From Phocaeicola vulgatus (lineage in GTDB: Bacteria; Bacteroidota; Bacteroidia; Bacteroidales; Tannerellaceae), in assembly GCA_022009975.1 (NCBI GenBank), contig CP091733.1, forward strand, positions 637,001-701,000: a DNA stretch of 64,000 nt, in the 5' to 3' direction. The first letter of the stretch is position 1, and each line of letters starts with the position of its first letter. Positions 36,528 through 46,948 of the stretch are shown one piece after another. Below the pieces are notes generated by a model. It searched no databases, had not been told where the DNA came from, and saw only the letters and a program-made list of their open reading frames with translations. Made by a program: the position numbers and the translations under genes.

Positions 36528-36920
36528 ATGAAACAGATTAATTTATTTTTATCTATTTGCCTCATACTAGTCTTCTTGGCAGGTTGCTCAAGCAATAGTC
36601 CGGAATCGGTTGCGGAGGATTTCACCCAAGCATTATATGCTGGGGATGCTGAGAAAGCCAAACAGTATTGTACGCCCGAAACACGAGAAGGGCTTGATTT
36701 TATGGCTAAATTTTTTGAGAGTGAAGACTTCAAGGAAGACCGGCCGACCCGGGTAAGTGTGAAGGCTGCCAAATGTGAATTATCGGAAGATGAAACAGAA
36801 GCAACCGTTTATTTGTCCGTAACTTATACTTCGCCAAAAGACGGGAAGAAAGAAGGCCAGACAAAGGTCAACTTGGTGAAATATGACGGGACATGGATGG
36901 TTCGCTTCAAGGCCAAATAG
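36528..36920 (+). CDS. DUF4878 lipoprotein
   Basis: 130 residues. Lipobox FLAGCSSN near residue 20. The mature part fits DUF4878, an NTF2-like fold: PESVAEDFTQALYAGDAEKAKQ, a conserved tract of acidic and beta residues, and YDGTWMVRFK at the end. NTF2-like domains bind small ligands or mediate contacts. The next gene starts inside its last 28 bases, showing translational coupling. Confidence 0.85.
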   Translation: MKQINLFLSICLILVFLAGCSSNSPESVAEDFTQALYAGDAEKAKQYCTPETREGLDFMAKFFESEDFKEDRPTRVSVKAAKCELSEDETEATVYLSVTYTSPKDGKKEGQTKVNLVKYDGTWMVRFKAK

Positions 36921-37525
36921 TCCTGTTGATCCTGTCGGTTAGCCTTTGGAGTTGCCGTTATGGAGATAACCTGCATTCGGAATCTTATTTTCTGTCTCAA
37001 GAAGATAAGGTTCTTATCCAAGAAGGCGACATCATTCTGCGTATGGGCGAAGGATGGCTCAGCCAGTTTATTTGCAAACACTTGCATGATACAATACGGG
37101 TATCCCATTGTGGCATCTTGGTGAAATCCGAAGCTGATTGGGAAGTGATCCATGTATTGTCGAAAGAAGTTTCGGATACAGATGGGGTGCAGAGTTGCCC
37201 ATTAGATCAATTCACTGCTGAAAGTGAAAAGGGGTCAATCAGGATTGCCCGTTTAAAGCAAGGCTCGGCAAAGGTATTGGCCGGAAAAGCCCGGTATTAC
37301 CTGAACCGGAAAATCCCCTTCGACCATCAGTTTGACTGGAAAGACAGTACTGCCTTTTTTTGTTCGGAGTTGCCTTTGCACATTCTGAAATACCATATGG
37401 GAATCAATTTGTATCCGCAGTCGGGTAATCCTCGGTTTTCGGTCTTTTTGGATAAACAGCATTTCGAAGAGGTTGTTTTACCATTATGTCAAGGCGGTTT
37501 TACCCTGGACGGGATGCTTAAGTAA
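36893..37525 (+). CDS. YiiX/YebB-like NlpC/P60-type cysteine hydrolase, lipoprotein
   Basis: 210 residues from ATG 36893, overlapping the DUF4878 gene by 28 bases. Lipobox VSLWSC. GDIILRMGEG followed by VSHCGILV (active-site His region) and DSTAFFCSEL (catalytic Cys) is the circularly permuted papain-like arrangement of YiiX/YebB-type hydrolases. They are predicted to cleave peptide or amide bonds, possibly in the envelope or on lipids. Sits just upstream of the tubulin-like gene, so it may be the enzymatic output of that system. Confidence 0.8.
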   Translation: MDGSLQGQIVLLILSVSLWSCRYGDNLHSESYFLSQEDKVLIQEGDIILRMGEGWLSQFICKHLHDTIRVSHCGILVKSEADWEVIHVLSKEVSDTDGVQSCPLDQFTAESEKGSIRIARLKQGSAKVLAGKARYYLNRKIPFDHQFDWKDSTAFFCSELPLHILKYHMGINLYPQSGNPRFSVFLDKQHFEEVVLPLCQGGFTLDGMLK

Positions 37526-37591
37526 CCATATGAGTTATATCTGTAAGTACATTTATTATTTATCTAATTCAACAAGTAAAAACATATATTT

Positions 37592-40500
37592 ATGGAATTA
37601 AAAGAAAACCATATTTTGATTGGGCTGGGAGGTACCGGCGGTAAGATATTAAAGGCATTCCGCAAGCGGATGTTTCAGGAATATAGTGCAGAAGAACGAG
37701 CCATGCTGCCGATTGGTTATTTATATGTCGATTCGAGCAAAGAGATGATGGAATCGGGTGACACCACTTGGCGAGTGTTGGGAAAGATGCTTGCTTTGAT
37801 AACAGCGAGTTCGTTTTCATCAAGGGTGTGACACCGGCGCAGGTTTTGCAAAATCCAAGCGGTTATCCAGGCTTGAAAGGCTTTATTGGAGATCCGGAGG
37901 TAATGGCAAAAAGTTTGGGTGAAGTAGGGGCAGCAGCAGCCCAGAAAAGACGTGCGGGACGTATTTTGTTTGCCAACTCCATTCAAGCCTATAAAAGTGC
38001 CTTGCTGCAGCAATTCAATAAAGTAAACACCATTAGTGGTGCTGTCCGTACAAACATCCATATTTTTACAGGCTTGGCAGGCGGAACTGGGTCTGGGTCG
38101 ATTATCGATGTGATAGCGCAGACACGCATGATTCCTCAGTTCCAAAGTGGGCTAAGCCCAGATGGCAATTCGGGGACAAATATCGTGGTATATTGTATGG
38201 TTCCGGAAATGACCCCTCCGGGTACATGTGATGCCGGACGGTATCATGCCAACGGGTATGCCGCCTTGACCGAATTGAACGCTTTGTTGGTCAAGAAGTA
38301 CAAACCCCATGATGTGACCGGTTTGTCTGAACGGCTTAATTTGGACGCCATCGAACGGGTGGCAGACGGCTGTATTTTGTATAGCAATACCAATGAACAT
38401 GGGAAAATAGTCGATTCCTTCAAAAAACTTCCTTTGTTGGTATCCGATTTCGCCTATAATCGCATCTTTTTGGAAAAGAATGACAATACCGCAGAGTTTA
38501 TCCGCTCTTATAGTTTCGAGAACATTAATGATTGGATGTCTGAAAACAATGAGAAGGCAAAAGACGGGATGATCGATCCATGTCGTCCGAAAACCTTCAG
38601 TTCTTTTGGTATCCAGCGGGTGATCATACCTGAAGAAGAGATTATCGATTACTTTACCTATTCGTTTGGTGAAAAAGCATTACTTCAGTTACGCTTTAAT
38701 AACTGGAATGACGATTTGGGCTATCGTGACAAACCGAAGAGCATCGATTTCCATACGTTTGTCAAAGAGGCGGAAAATTTGGAGAAATGGCGGATGACGG
38801 ATAAACACCTGATTCTGGATCGACCCATTCTGCCGGATGACCAGAAAAAATGGACCAGTTTTGCCGATTATTGGGGTGGTGTTTTACCAGTATGGACCAA
38901 GCAGGCATCTAAACAGAATATGCCCTTGAACGAGTTGGAAAGATTCTGTATGGAAGGTTATAAGAATTTCTTTCGTAGGGCTGGTGTAGAAAGCTTTTTT
39001 GAAGGGAAGGTATCTGCTAAGGAAGCTCATGCCAATGAAATTGCCGGGCTGGTAGAAGATTTCCTGTTTGACAAATGGAAGAGTGGTGATTATGGTTTGT
39101 TTAACTTGTTGGAGTTCATGGATTGCATCTACGATTATACGGATGCCAAACGAAAAGATTTCGAAGGAAAGATTACCGCTTGGAATCATTCAATCAACGA
39201 ATTGGAAAGCAAAGGCTTTAAACCAGCTCGATTGGTCAAGTAAAACAATTATCGGTGGTCTCTTCTCAAAAAACAAATTGATCCAAGCGCATTCTACGAT
39301 TTTGCAACAGTTGTATATGAAGAAGACTGAATTGGCTGGCTTGCGGTTTGCCGACAGCATGTTGGCGGACTTGTTAACTAAACTGAATGGTCTGCGCGGT
39401 CGAGTAGAAAAGTTTGTGAACATTATCAACGAGGCTATAGAGGATACTGAAAAGCAAATCGCTTCGCGTTGCCAAGATGCCGGAAACTCGATTGACTTGA
39501 GAGAAGCGATTATCCGTTTTTACGACAAAGAAGCCGTCGTGAAGTTTACGACCGATATCATCAAGAACAAAAAACGTCAGAAGAGCATTGCGGATGAGTT
39601 CCGTACCCGGTTGGTAGGCTTGATTGGTAACGACTGTACTTTCGCGAAAGCCAATGCTAATGTTACGACCGATGAAATCAGTAAATTGCTGGACACCGTA
39701 GTGCGTAGCAAGGCGATATCTATCCACGATGAGGTATTGATAGAGAACAGCGAGAAACTCATCAACCGGAATATATTGGAACAATTGAGCGAGAAATATC
39801 ATTCGGAAGATGGTCTGAAAAAGTTTGCCACATCCGTCATTGAAGAAAGTGGTGTGTATCTTACCTTCAACCCAAATGAAATGGCGAAGGCTGTGAAGAA
39901 CAATCCTGCTCCTATCCAGGGAATGAACATCGACCGCAAGATCGTATTTGTCTATTTGCCGAATCCTGAAGGGAGCGACCAAGTCTTGAGATTTGCCGAA
40001 AAGCTAAAGAATGCCTTGATGAATGCCGTCAGTGGTGGTATTCAGGTAAAGGTGGATATGACCAGTCAACGAAAGAACGAGATCACGATTTCTACTATCA
40101 CTTATTGCTTCCCGCTGCGTACTTTGGAAGTTTTGCCATTTTTGAAAGAACGTTATGATTATCTGGTCAGCAATCCGAATGAGGCAAGACAGAACAAAAT
40201 CGTGTTGCATACGGAAGGGACAGGCGAGCAGTTCCCCTGTTTGTTTGTTGAAAACGAAAAGTCACCGAGCGAAGTACGTAAAATTTACATCCCATACTTG
40301 ATGATTGCTTCTGCTATGGGCGTCATTCGCTATGCTGACAAGGAAGATGGTTCGGGAACGAGTGCTTTTGGCACGGTGGAGCAAGATGCTTTGGGTTTTG
40401 AGGTGCTGACTCCGCTGGCCGACCAATTCATCGACATTCCTTATACCGAAAAGTTTACGGAAGCCTTTGGTGAAGAATTACGTGAAAAGGTAGAAGTGGC

Positions 40501-40672
40501 TCTTAAAACCGACTATTTCCACGTAGATAAACGGAAAGGGTTGGTAACGGCAGTACAAACACTGATCCAGAAGACTATCTTGCCGGAATGTGGTGGGAAT
40601 AAGGGTTCACAGCAATTCAAAGAATATTATGAGGCTGCGTTGCAAGCTTTAGAAATCATTAATAAACGATAA
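37592..40672 (+). pseudogene. tubulin-like protein (Tubulin_2 family; two frameshifts)
   Basis: Repaired length about 1027 residues. Two signatures define a tubulin/FtsZ-like GTPase fold. ILIGLGGTGGKIL at residue ~9 is the first nucleotide loop. TGLAGGTGSGS near residue 160 is the tubulin signature loop, followed by a DVIAQTR helix. The long C-terminal part is mixed and holds no known motif. Breaks: A3 at 37783-37785 (A4 restores VLGKDACFDNSEF) and A3 at 39220-39222 (A5 restores GFKNQLDWSSKTII). Large tubulin-like proteins (PF13809) are known in scattered bacteria without an established role. It is the core cytoplasmic gene of an operon of exported proteins. Confidence 0.8.
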
Positions 40673-40676
40673 TAAA

Positions 40677-41312
40677 ATGGATACTACAATTAAAAGAGGA
40701 CAATGTATAAATTTCGGAAATTGCTCGAAAGCCAATAGCAAGGAAATTCTTGAAGTCAAGGTAGGTGAAGACTTTATTTGCCCGGAATGTGGAGGTTCGC
40801 TGGTTGAGGTTAAAGATACACCTTTCCCATGGTGGATTATGGCTGTTGCAGCTGCCTTACTCCTTTTAGGAGGTGGTGGGTATTACGGATTTAAAGCTGG
40901 TTGGCTTGATTCATTGGTGAATAAAACGGATCAGGCAACTACGCAGGGAATCGAAAAATCCGATTTAGAAACAGAAACAACAACAAGCTTAATATCCTTG
41001 GCTGAATTTTCCATGTCTGAGGCTTTAGCCAAAGGGCATTCCATAGATGATGGCGATGGTAAGGGTTCCATCAGTACCGACAACGGCAAGTACGAAGGAG
41101 AACTGAAAGATGGGAAGGCTTCGGGGAATGGGACATTCCGTTTCTTCAAATCCTGCCTGATCAGTGCGAAAGATCCGCAGAAACGCATGGCGCAGACTGG
41201 AGATTACGTGAGTGGTCAGTTCTATAACAACCAGTTGGTTCAGGGGAAGTGGTTTGATAAAGATGGAAACCCAAAAGGCACGCTGATTATTGGGCAGACT
41301 GGAAACGAATAA
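40677..41312 (+). CDS. zinc-ribbon, single-pass membrane protein with MORN-like repeat
   Basis: 211 residues. Cytoplasmic N-terminus with cysteines at CINFGNC and FICPECGG, forming a zinc ribbon. One membrane helix at ~57-77 (WWIMAVAAALLLLGGGGYYG). Then a linker and a MORN-like repeat (GKYEGELKDGKASGNGTFRF) followed by a second partial unit (GQFYNNQLVQGKWF). It starts 4 bases after the tubulin-like stop. The topology could link the cytoplasmic tubulin-like protein to the envelope. MORN repeats often bind lipid or protein. Inference from architecture only. Confidence 0.75.
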   Translation: MDTTIKRGQCINFGNCSKANSKEILEVKVGEDFICPECGGSLVEVKDTPFPWWIMAVAAALLLLGGGGYYGFKAGWLDSLVNKTDQATTQGIEKSDLETETTTSLISLAEFSMSEALAKGHSIDDGDGKGSISTDNGKYEGELKDGKASGNGTFRFFKSCLISAKDPQKRMAQTGDYVSGQFYNNQLVQGKWFDKDGNPKGTLIIGQTGNE

Positions 41313-42455
41313 AACATACGTATGTTTCATTTATGTACATATTATCTTGGTGGGATTCCTGTTCTTGGGGTTTCCAAGGGTAGGAATCTCTCAAATCCTG
41401 ACTGACTGCCGGACTTTAAGTACAATGGTAGAAGATGCTGGGGCATTGGGATTATCTTTGAAACCTGAACAGCGAATTTTGGATCTTACAAACTACTGCC
41501 CGAATGTTTCTGCCCATTTGGATTGGCGGAATGGGTATCTGACGGATATGCGTTTGCGTTTATTTCCATTGGAAGAGGATTCAAAGTATTCGCAGGTAGT
41601 ACTGCGATTCTTGGAACGGTATTTACTTGCCTTAGTCTTAAAAGGAAATCCTTCAGAACAGCAAGACTTGTTGCGTCAGGATTTTGTCAAGTTATATGTA
41701 TCAGGGCGCGATTATGCAACGGATCCATCCGGATTGAAATTGGCTGTGAGCCGGTTAGTTGGAATATCTTCATTTACCCTGCAAGAAGATTCCTTATTGT
41801 TTGAGGCAAAGTGGCTACAAGGTAATACGGAAGTATTACAGATGCGTTTCCAAAACAATACGACCTGATATTAGGCAAAGATAAAAAGGAACTGACAGCT
41901 CTTTTTATTGAAGACTTGTCCTGTTTTCTCGGAGAAAAGATTTCTACCTTAGATGATTCTAATCATACGGCTTATTTATGGTATGAGAATCTATTCGAGA
42001 AGATAACAGGATCGTATATATTGCCTCAGGTTAAGTCTGGTTCCTATATCCAAAAAACATCAATCGGGAACATCTTATTGTTTCGAGAGGATTTTCCCAA
42101 CGAGTCTATGTTGAATTTATTCACTCAAGCGGATGTGATGGACAAGAATTTTACATTGGATCTGGTGGTGAAGGGATACACTTATTATTCTCAAACAAAA
42201 TGCCCGCTATCGAAATTTTCTTCCTACATGCGGAACATAGGTTGCCAGGCATATGTGGGAATGGAAACAGTAGAAAAAGAGAAACTGACTGGAACCGTAT
42301 TTTATGTGAATCGGCAACTGATGTATGAGCATATGCTTTACTTTGAGTTTCCTCGTCATTTATTCAAACAAGTTACGGGTGAAATTTCAGTTCAATTATA
42401 TCCGTATATCCCTATTGGGAATATCGGGAATTTATATGATGGTGAAACCAAATGA
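41290..42455 (+). pseudogene. hypothetical exported protein (frameshifted)
   Basis: Repaired length 388 residues. It begins with TTG at 41290 inside the previous gene; a hydrophobic segment (IILVGFLFLGFPRVGIS) is a signal peptide or anchor. No family recognised. The middle has QDLLRQDFVKLYVSGRDYAT; the end has YVNRQLMYEHMLYFEF. The break is at 41847-41849: T3 where T4 restores RFPKQYDLILGKDKKELT. It overlaps both neighbours, so it is fully embedded in the operon. Confidence 0.6.
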
Positions 42456-43467
42456 TGAAACTAAAGAATGAAATTATGATAGAAATACGAAAGATTAGTA
42501 TAAGAAGGTGGTTGGTTTGTGTTGGTCTGCTTTGTACAGACTTGATAAACGCCCAATATGCGACGACTTTAACCGTTGCAGATTCACCCAGTGCGGAAGT
42601 AAAAAAGCAATTGGAAGATAATGGAAGCAAGCTGTTGACCGAATTGAATAATGCCCAAGGAGAACATCGGGCTTTGAAATTGGATGGAATTCGTTTGGAT
42701 AAAGAGGCAGCCTCTTCGTTATATACTATGTGGGAAGTTTGTCCTTTCCGTTGTGACGAGATGGAGGTTAAGGAGGCTTGTCTCAATACTGTAAACGGAT
42801 ATCAGGTTCGGAATATACCTGTCATTATGGAACCTCGTGATGGAGAGCGTTTTGATGAGGATAGATATCAAGAAATTGTGCTGAATTATGGGAAAGATGG
42901 CTCTATCTCTAGCCTATGTTTTGCATTAAGTAGCGTGATGTATAAACAAATCATGAATAGTGACCGAGAAGTAACTGATTTGCGTCGTCGAAGTATGGTC
43001 ATTGATTTTGTGGAACAGTTTCGTACTGCCTACAATCGGAAAGATATGCAGTTCTTGGAAGATGTCTTTAGTGATGATGCCTTGATTATTACGGGAAAAG
43101 TCATCTCGCGTAAGGCTGCTGATGGAAGTTATGGTTTAAAACCGGGCGTGGAATACAAAGCCAAACCAAGCGGCAGTATCTGACAAATTTGGCAAGGGTC
43201 TTTGCTAACAATAAACGGATTAATGTCGTTTTTGAGGATGTCAAAGTTCAGACCCATCGGACTCTAAAACACATCTATGGCGTTAAACTGGTACAACATT
43301 GGAATGCAGATTCGTATAGTGACAAAGGTTATTTATTCTTATTGTGGGACTTCTCGGACGAAAGCAAACCACAAATACATGTCCGTACGTGGCAGCCTTA
43401 TGAGCAAACTTCAGAGGAACAGGTGTTTGAATTATCTGATTTCAAACTAAAACAATTGAGTAACTAA
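42452..43467 (+). pseudogene. exported NTF2-like hypothetical protein (frameshifted)
   Basis: Repaired length 338 residues. Signal peptide ending DLINAQ. The C-terminal half looks NTF2-like: VIDFVEQFRTAYNRKDMQFLE, FSDDALIITGKV and, after the break, YLFLLWDFSDESKPQIHVRTW. The break is at 43163-43165: A3 where A4 restores EYKAKTKRQYLTNL. Start overlaps the upstream stop by 4 bases. Similar proteins are common in Bacteroidales but have no assigned function. Confidence 0.65.
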
Positions 43468-43503
43468 TCTCTCCCTAAACTAGTCAAATCTAAAAAAAAC
43501 AAG

Positions 43504-44931
43504 ATGAATCATAAATTATTTTTTATAAGCTGTATCCTGCTGTTGTTTATGAGACCGGTTTGGGGGCAAAATATCAACATTGTTGCTCCAACCGATATGG
43601 ATAAAACATGCGATAGCGGAGAGCATACGGCAAGGGTTGATTTCATTTCAACGAATGCCGACTTATTGATAGATGAGAATGGTGGAACACCGGGTGAACC
43701 CGTACAGAAACGAGGGGATGGAAAATACATTTACACTTTTTTGTGTGATGTAATGGACACCAATAAATTTAAGTTTAATGTATCTGTTCAGGGAGTAACA
43801 GGCACTCAATCGGTAGCCGTATTTATCAAGGAAGGTGAGTTTCGTGAATATGGAGTAGAAGTAGAAGAAATTTCTGCTTCCATCGGGGAAATTAATGTAT
43901 CTGAGCAGCCAATTGTTGTTCCCAAAGAAAATACGGCAATGGCAATCGTTACTTCGATTTATCCAAAACTCTATATTGAGTCAGTAACCGGTGAGAAAAC
44001 AGAAGGTCCCAATTATGATGAAGTAAAACGTCAATTTACCTATACGGTATCTTTTGATTTGAGTTCAGAAGAAAGCCGTTCAAAAGTAAGGAGTTTACGT
44101 ATTTCTGCCAACAATAAAGATTTCTTGACACAGGATTTAGGAGCGCTGTCTCCGAAGCAAGGAGTTGATATTGCTGTGTTAGTGATTCAGGAAAGTTGTT
44201 ATCAGCAGCAAATAAATATGGCTAAGAACTGCTTTTTGAATGGTGCTTATAAAGATGCTTGGCAGATTTATAAACAAATTGTTGAAACGGACCAATGTCC
44301 GGACAAGCCGTCAGATTTAGCTGGTGATAAAGAAAACATGACAAAGATGCATCGTCTGGCAGCCGCTTTGATCAAAGCACACAATTATTATGTAAAAGCT
44401 GAACGCTTTCAGGCAAATGGGGAGATTGATAGTTGCATGTATTATCAGGCTGAATCCTATAAATATAGGAACTATATTTTGAAATCGAATGCTTCCGATC
44501 CATATTGCTTGGAATACAATCGTAAATTCGACTTGTTTAAAGAGACGATTCCCCGAATGGTATCTGGAAAGGTTGTTGATAATTCCCGAATGGATCGTTA
44601 TAACCGGAATTTACCTATCAAAGATGTGTATATAGTATTAAGTGTTCATGAACGGGATTATAAGAATGTCAACGGAGTAAAGGTTCCTACTTATGGAAAA
44701 GAAATAGATAAGAATCTGCGAGAGTATCTTGGAAAAACAGACGAGAAAGGTCTATTTAAAGTGCTGGTAAAACGCAATACGAAGGATGAAATTTATGTGC
44801 TAAATTTTTCCGCAGATAAGAATTTTACAAAAGCTTCGCATGAATATAAATACATGCCAAAGGATGTAGATGTTGAAGCCGATGTCGTGGTCAAGATTTC
44901 GCCTAAAAGTTTAAATACGTATAACAAATAA
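43504..44931 (+). CDS. hypothetical exported protein with TPR-like region
   Basis: 475 residues, intact. Signal peptide ending PVWGQ. Residues ~25-215 look beta-sandwich-like (two similar halves). ~220-320 are helical and TPR-like (CFLNGAYKDAWQIYKQIVE, ANGEIDSCMYYQAESYKYRN). The last ~110 residues resemble a carboxypeptidase-regulatory/CNA-B-like beta domain (VSGKVVDNS, VYIVLSVHERDYKN, GLFKVLVK). An envelope scaffold of the tubulin-like operon is a reasonable guess, not a finding. An IS remnant follows it. Confidence 0.65.
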   Translation: MNHKLFFISCILLLFMRPVWGQNINIVAPTDMDKTCDSGEHTARVDFISTNADLLIDENGGTPGEPVQKRGDGKYIYTFLCDVMDTNKFKFNVSVQGVTGTQSVAVFIKEGEFREYGVEVEEISASIGEINVSEQPIVVPKENTAMAIVTSIYPKLYIESVTGEKTEGPNYDEVKRQFTYTVSFDLSSEESRSKVRSLRISANNKDFLTQDLGALSPKQGVDIAVLVIQESCYQQQINMAKNCFLNGAYKDAWQIYKQIVETDQCPDKPSDLAGDKENMTKMHRLAAALIKAHNYYVKAERFQANGEIDSCMYYQAESYKYRNYILKSNASDPYCLEYNRKFDLFKETIPRMVSGKVVDNSRMDRYNRNLPIKDVYIVLSVHERDYKNVNGVKVPTYGKEIDKNLREYLGKTDEKGLFKVLVKRNTKDEIYVLNFSADKNFTKASHEYKYMPKDVDVEADVVVKISPKSLNTYNK

Positions 44932-44937
44932 CAATAG

Positions 44938-45480
44938 TTCGTTAAGAATCGGTCAAGCCTAAGCGGCTATGGCAGTAAATAAAATGAGTTCTTTGAAAAG
45001 TTTGTCAATAACTTGTGGGTATGGATCAATCCAAAACACGCAAATAAATCGTTCAAGCATATAAGCATTGTGTATGAATGACTTGCAAGAAGATATGGAA
45101 TAGGTTATTCCGAGCCTCTTACATGCCGCTTTGGCTAAGTTGACAGCAGCGAGCGATGCACTGAAGTGAAAATCCAACTTTCTGAAGTCGGTTGAATGAC
45201 AGTTGGTGATTTCTGTATGCTGCTTACCTTCTCTAAAGCAAAATTCGAGTTGGAATCTAATTCTGTAATTCGAAACTTCGCATCCATCCATCGAATCGTC
45301 TGTAGAGAAATAAAGCTGCCACTTGTCTGTCCTCCTGTCCATCGGATACCAGACGGATAAGGAAATGTACCTTTTGAGAGCTTTTGCATATACTCTCAAT
45401 CCGTATAGTTTTCCCTTGTTCACTTCCCCATGCTTAACCATTCGTTTTTGACGACATTTCAAAGACCTCTTTAGTATTTT
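44938..45480 (-). mobile_element. degenerate IS4-type element inside the operon
   Basis: About 540 bases carrying only the C-terminal part of a transposase. Its end (44938-44998) is the sequence repeated at 33971-34032. It separates the hypothetical genes at 43504 and 45569, whose orientation and style otherwise suggest one operon. Confidence 0.6.
44959..45462 (-). pseudogene. IS4-type transposase, C-terminal fragment
   Basis: 167 residues. RIRFQLEFCFREGKQHTEI carries the YREK-like catalytic Glu region of IS4-type transposases, followed by FHFSASLAAVNLAK and a hydrophobic tail. The N-terminal two-thirds including the catalytic aspartates is missing, so it is inactive. Confidence 0.7.
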
Positions 45481-45568
45481 CGAACCAGCTTTTGCTGGTT
45501 CTATTGTTTAACTTTTGAATTTTCGGTAAAAATTTACCGAAGTATTGAAATAATATAAAGATAAGATA

Positions 45569-46318
45569 ATGTGGAAGGTTTTTGAAACAATTTTAGTGAG
45601 TTTGCTCTTGCTGGGTGTTTTTCCGGTAAGTGCTCAAAAAAAAGCCAAGGTAGCATTTAATTGGGAAACGTTACGCCCGAAGAAATTAAGTGGGAATGAG
45701 AGTATGGATACCTATATTCTTTCGTGTGACACGCTTTGGAATCGTATCCAAAACTATAAGGAATCCGTTATGTTTTTTAATGTGGATACGACTTGGGCTA
45801 GGGATAATGAATCCGGACAATTGATAAAAGTTGTCAGGATTACGGATGAGAAAGGGAATCCTCGGAATTTCTCTCGTTCTATTCAGCAAGGCATGGAATT
45901 AATTTTGAATGGAAGTGGGATTGTTTTGGATGCTGCATCAATTTCGTTACAGACTACTTCTGCATCTTTGTCATTGGCTGAAAACCCTTTGTTGGCATTC
46001 TCGTATGCCAAATGTTTGAAAGGTGGACCTTCCATTGTCAAATTAGCTTATGGAGAAATTCGTGATATTGTAAATGCAACTAAAAAACAAGTTTATGCAA
46101 CTCAATCAATGAGGAAGAGTCAACTGGAAGGATCAACTGACCAGGCGATTCTTCTTCCGCAAGAAGAAGGAGAACTTCCTGATTTGGAGGATATTCATGA
46201 TTTGTCAGAAATGAATTTAGGTTCTTCAGATGATGAGGTTGATATTTCAGAGGAAGAATTGGAAGCTATGGAATTAGACATAGACTTGCAAGAGCCTAAA
46301 GAAACTAAAAAAGAATGA
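45569..46318 (+). CDS. hypothetical exported protein with acidic tail
   Basis: 249 residues. Signal peptide ending FPVSAQ. Middle: ESVMFFNVDTTWARD, then an alanine/serine-rich helical region (LDAASISLQTTSASLSLAEN). The last ~50 residues are strongly acidic (many D and E). No family recognised. Probably the last gene of the tubulin-like operon, cut off from it by the IS4 remnant; its promoter is not evident. Confidence 0.6.
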   Translation: MWKVFETILVSLLLLGVFPVSAQKKAKVAFNWETLRPKKLSGNESMDTYILSCDTLWNRIQNYKESVMFFNVDTTWARDNESGQLIKVVRITDEKGNPRNFSRSIQQGMELILNGSGIVLDAASISLQTTSASLSLAENPLLAFSYAKCLKGGPSIVKLAYGEIRDIVNATKKQVYATQSMRKSQLEGSTDQAILLPQEEGELPDLEDIHDLSEMNLGSSDDEVDISEEELEAMELDIDLQEPKETKKE

Positions 46319-46435
46319 TAAAACTTGTTGGCGGAATTAAATTGATAAAAGATTTATGTAATAAAATAAAATCATATCCCCCTTTGGAATATCTTTGAAA
46401 AAGATTATCTTTGTGAAAGATATATTTAAGGCAAT

Positions 46436-46717
46436 ATGGAATTTAAAGACTTCATCGACAGAAAAGACTATCTTGAAAGGATCAATAATGCCTTGCAAAG
46501 AGAAAATCCGCAGTTCATCGTCATTTACGGACGCAGAAGAATAGGCAAGTCGAAACTTATCAGGGAAATCATGGACTGGAAGCGAAAAGACATTTACTTT
46601 TTAAGCGACCAGACCAATAAGGCAAATCAGCGTATGCTGTTCGCCAAGACAGCCACATTTATATCCCGAAAAACGAAATGTGATGTTTTATGCAAAAACG
46701 AAATGTGTATAAAATAA
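46436..46717 (+). pseudogene. AAA+ (archaeal-type) ATPase, N-terminal fragment
   Basis: 93 residues. FIDRKDYLERINNAL followed by FIVIYGRRRIGKSKLIREI is the start of archaeal-type/STAND-like ATPases (PF01637), with an intact Walker A. The protein then runs into unrelated sequence (TKCDVLCKNEMCIK) and stops, so Walker B and the C-terminal domain are missing. A TTTAA-rich repeat cluster begins 15 bases later and an IS1634-type element lies 220 bases downstream. A related but complete ATPase is at 48875. Confidence 0.75.
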
Positions 46718-46732
46718 AGCAGAAATAGCATT

Positions 46733-46794
46733 TAAACACTGTTTTAATACTGTTTTAATACTGTTTTAATACCGTTAAAACATTGTTTTAACCT
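46733..46794. repeat. TTTAA-rich cluster, locus 3 (11-base period)
   Basis: CACTGTTTTAA, TACTGTTTTAA, TACTGTTTTAA, TACCGTTAAAA, CATTGTTTTAA in direct succession: five near-identical 11-base units. Confidence 0.8.
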
Positions 46795-46797
46795 TGA

Positions 46798-46948
46798 CCG
46801 GCTACAGGTTTAATTTATCCGGATACAGGTACATATATCGAATGGCTTTCCATATTCACTTATTGGGCACTTATCTTCGGTGTCGGATGCGGATTGCTGA
46901 CATTTCTACCAGACGAATATGTTTTTATCTGGATTTTCCTGACTTCGT
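46798..46948 (+). pseudogene. membrane protein fragment cut by the IS1634-type element
   Basis: In the frame starting at 46798 the translation reads TYIEWLSIFTYWALIFGV and FLPDEYVFIWIFL, two hydrophobic segments. A matching C-terminal tail, RKKKTPVEVYKYNKE plus stop, lies on the far side of the element at 48606-48653. The original gene therefore seems to have been interrupted near its 3' end, and its 5' part is missing. Confidence 0.5.

Noticed and set aside
37592..40672. Programmed frameshifting in the tubulin-like gene
   Set aside because: The break points are runs of three A, which are not slippery, and the same kind of break occurs in many unrelated genes here.
46733..46794. 11-base repeats considered as a plasmid-type iteron origin
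   Set aside because: No replication initiator gene nearby, and similar clusters occur at three other chromosomal sites.
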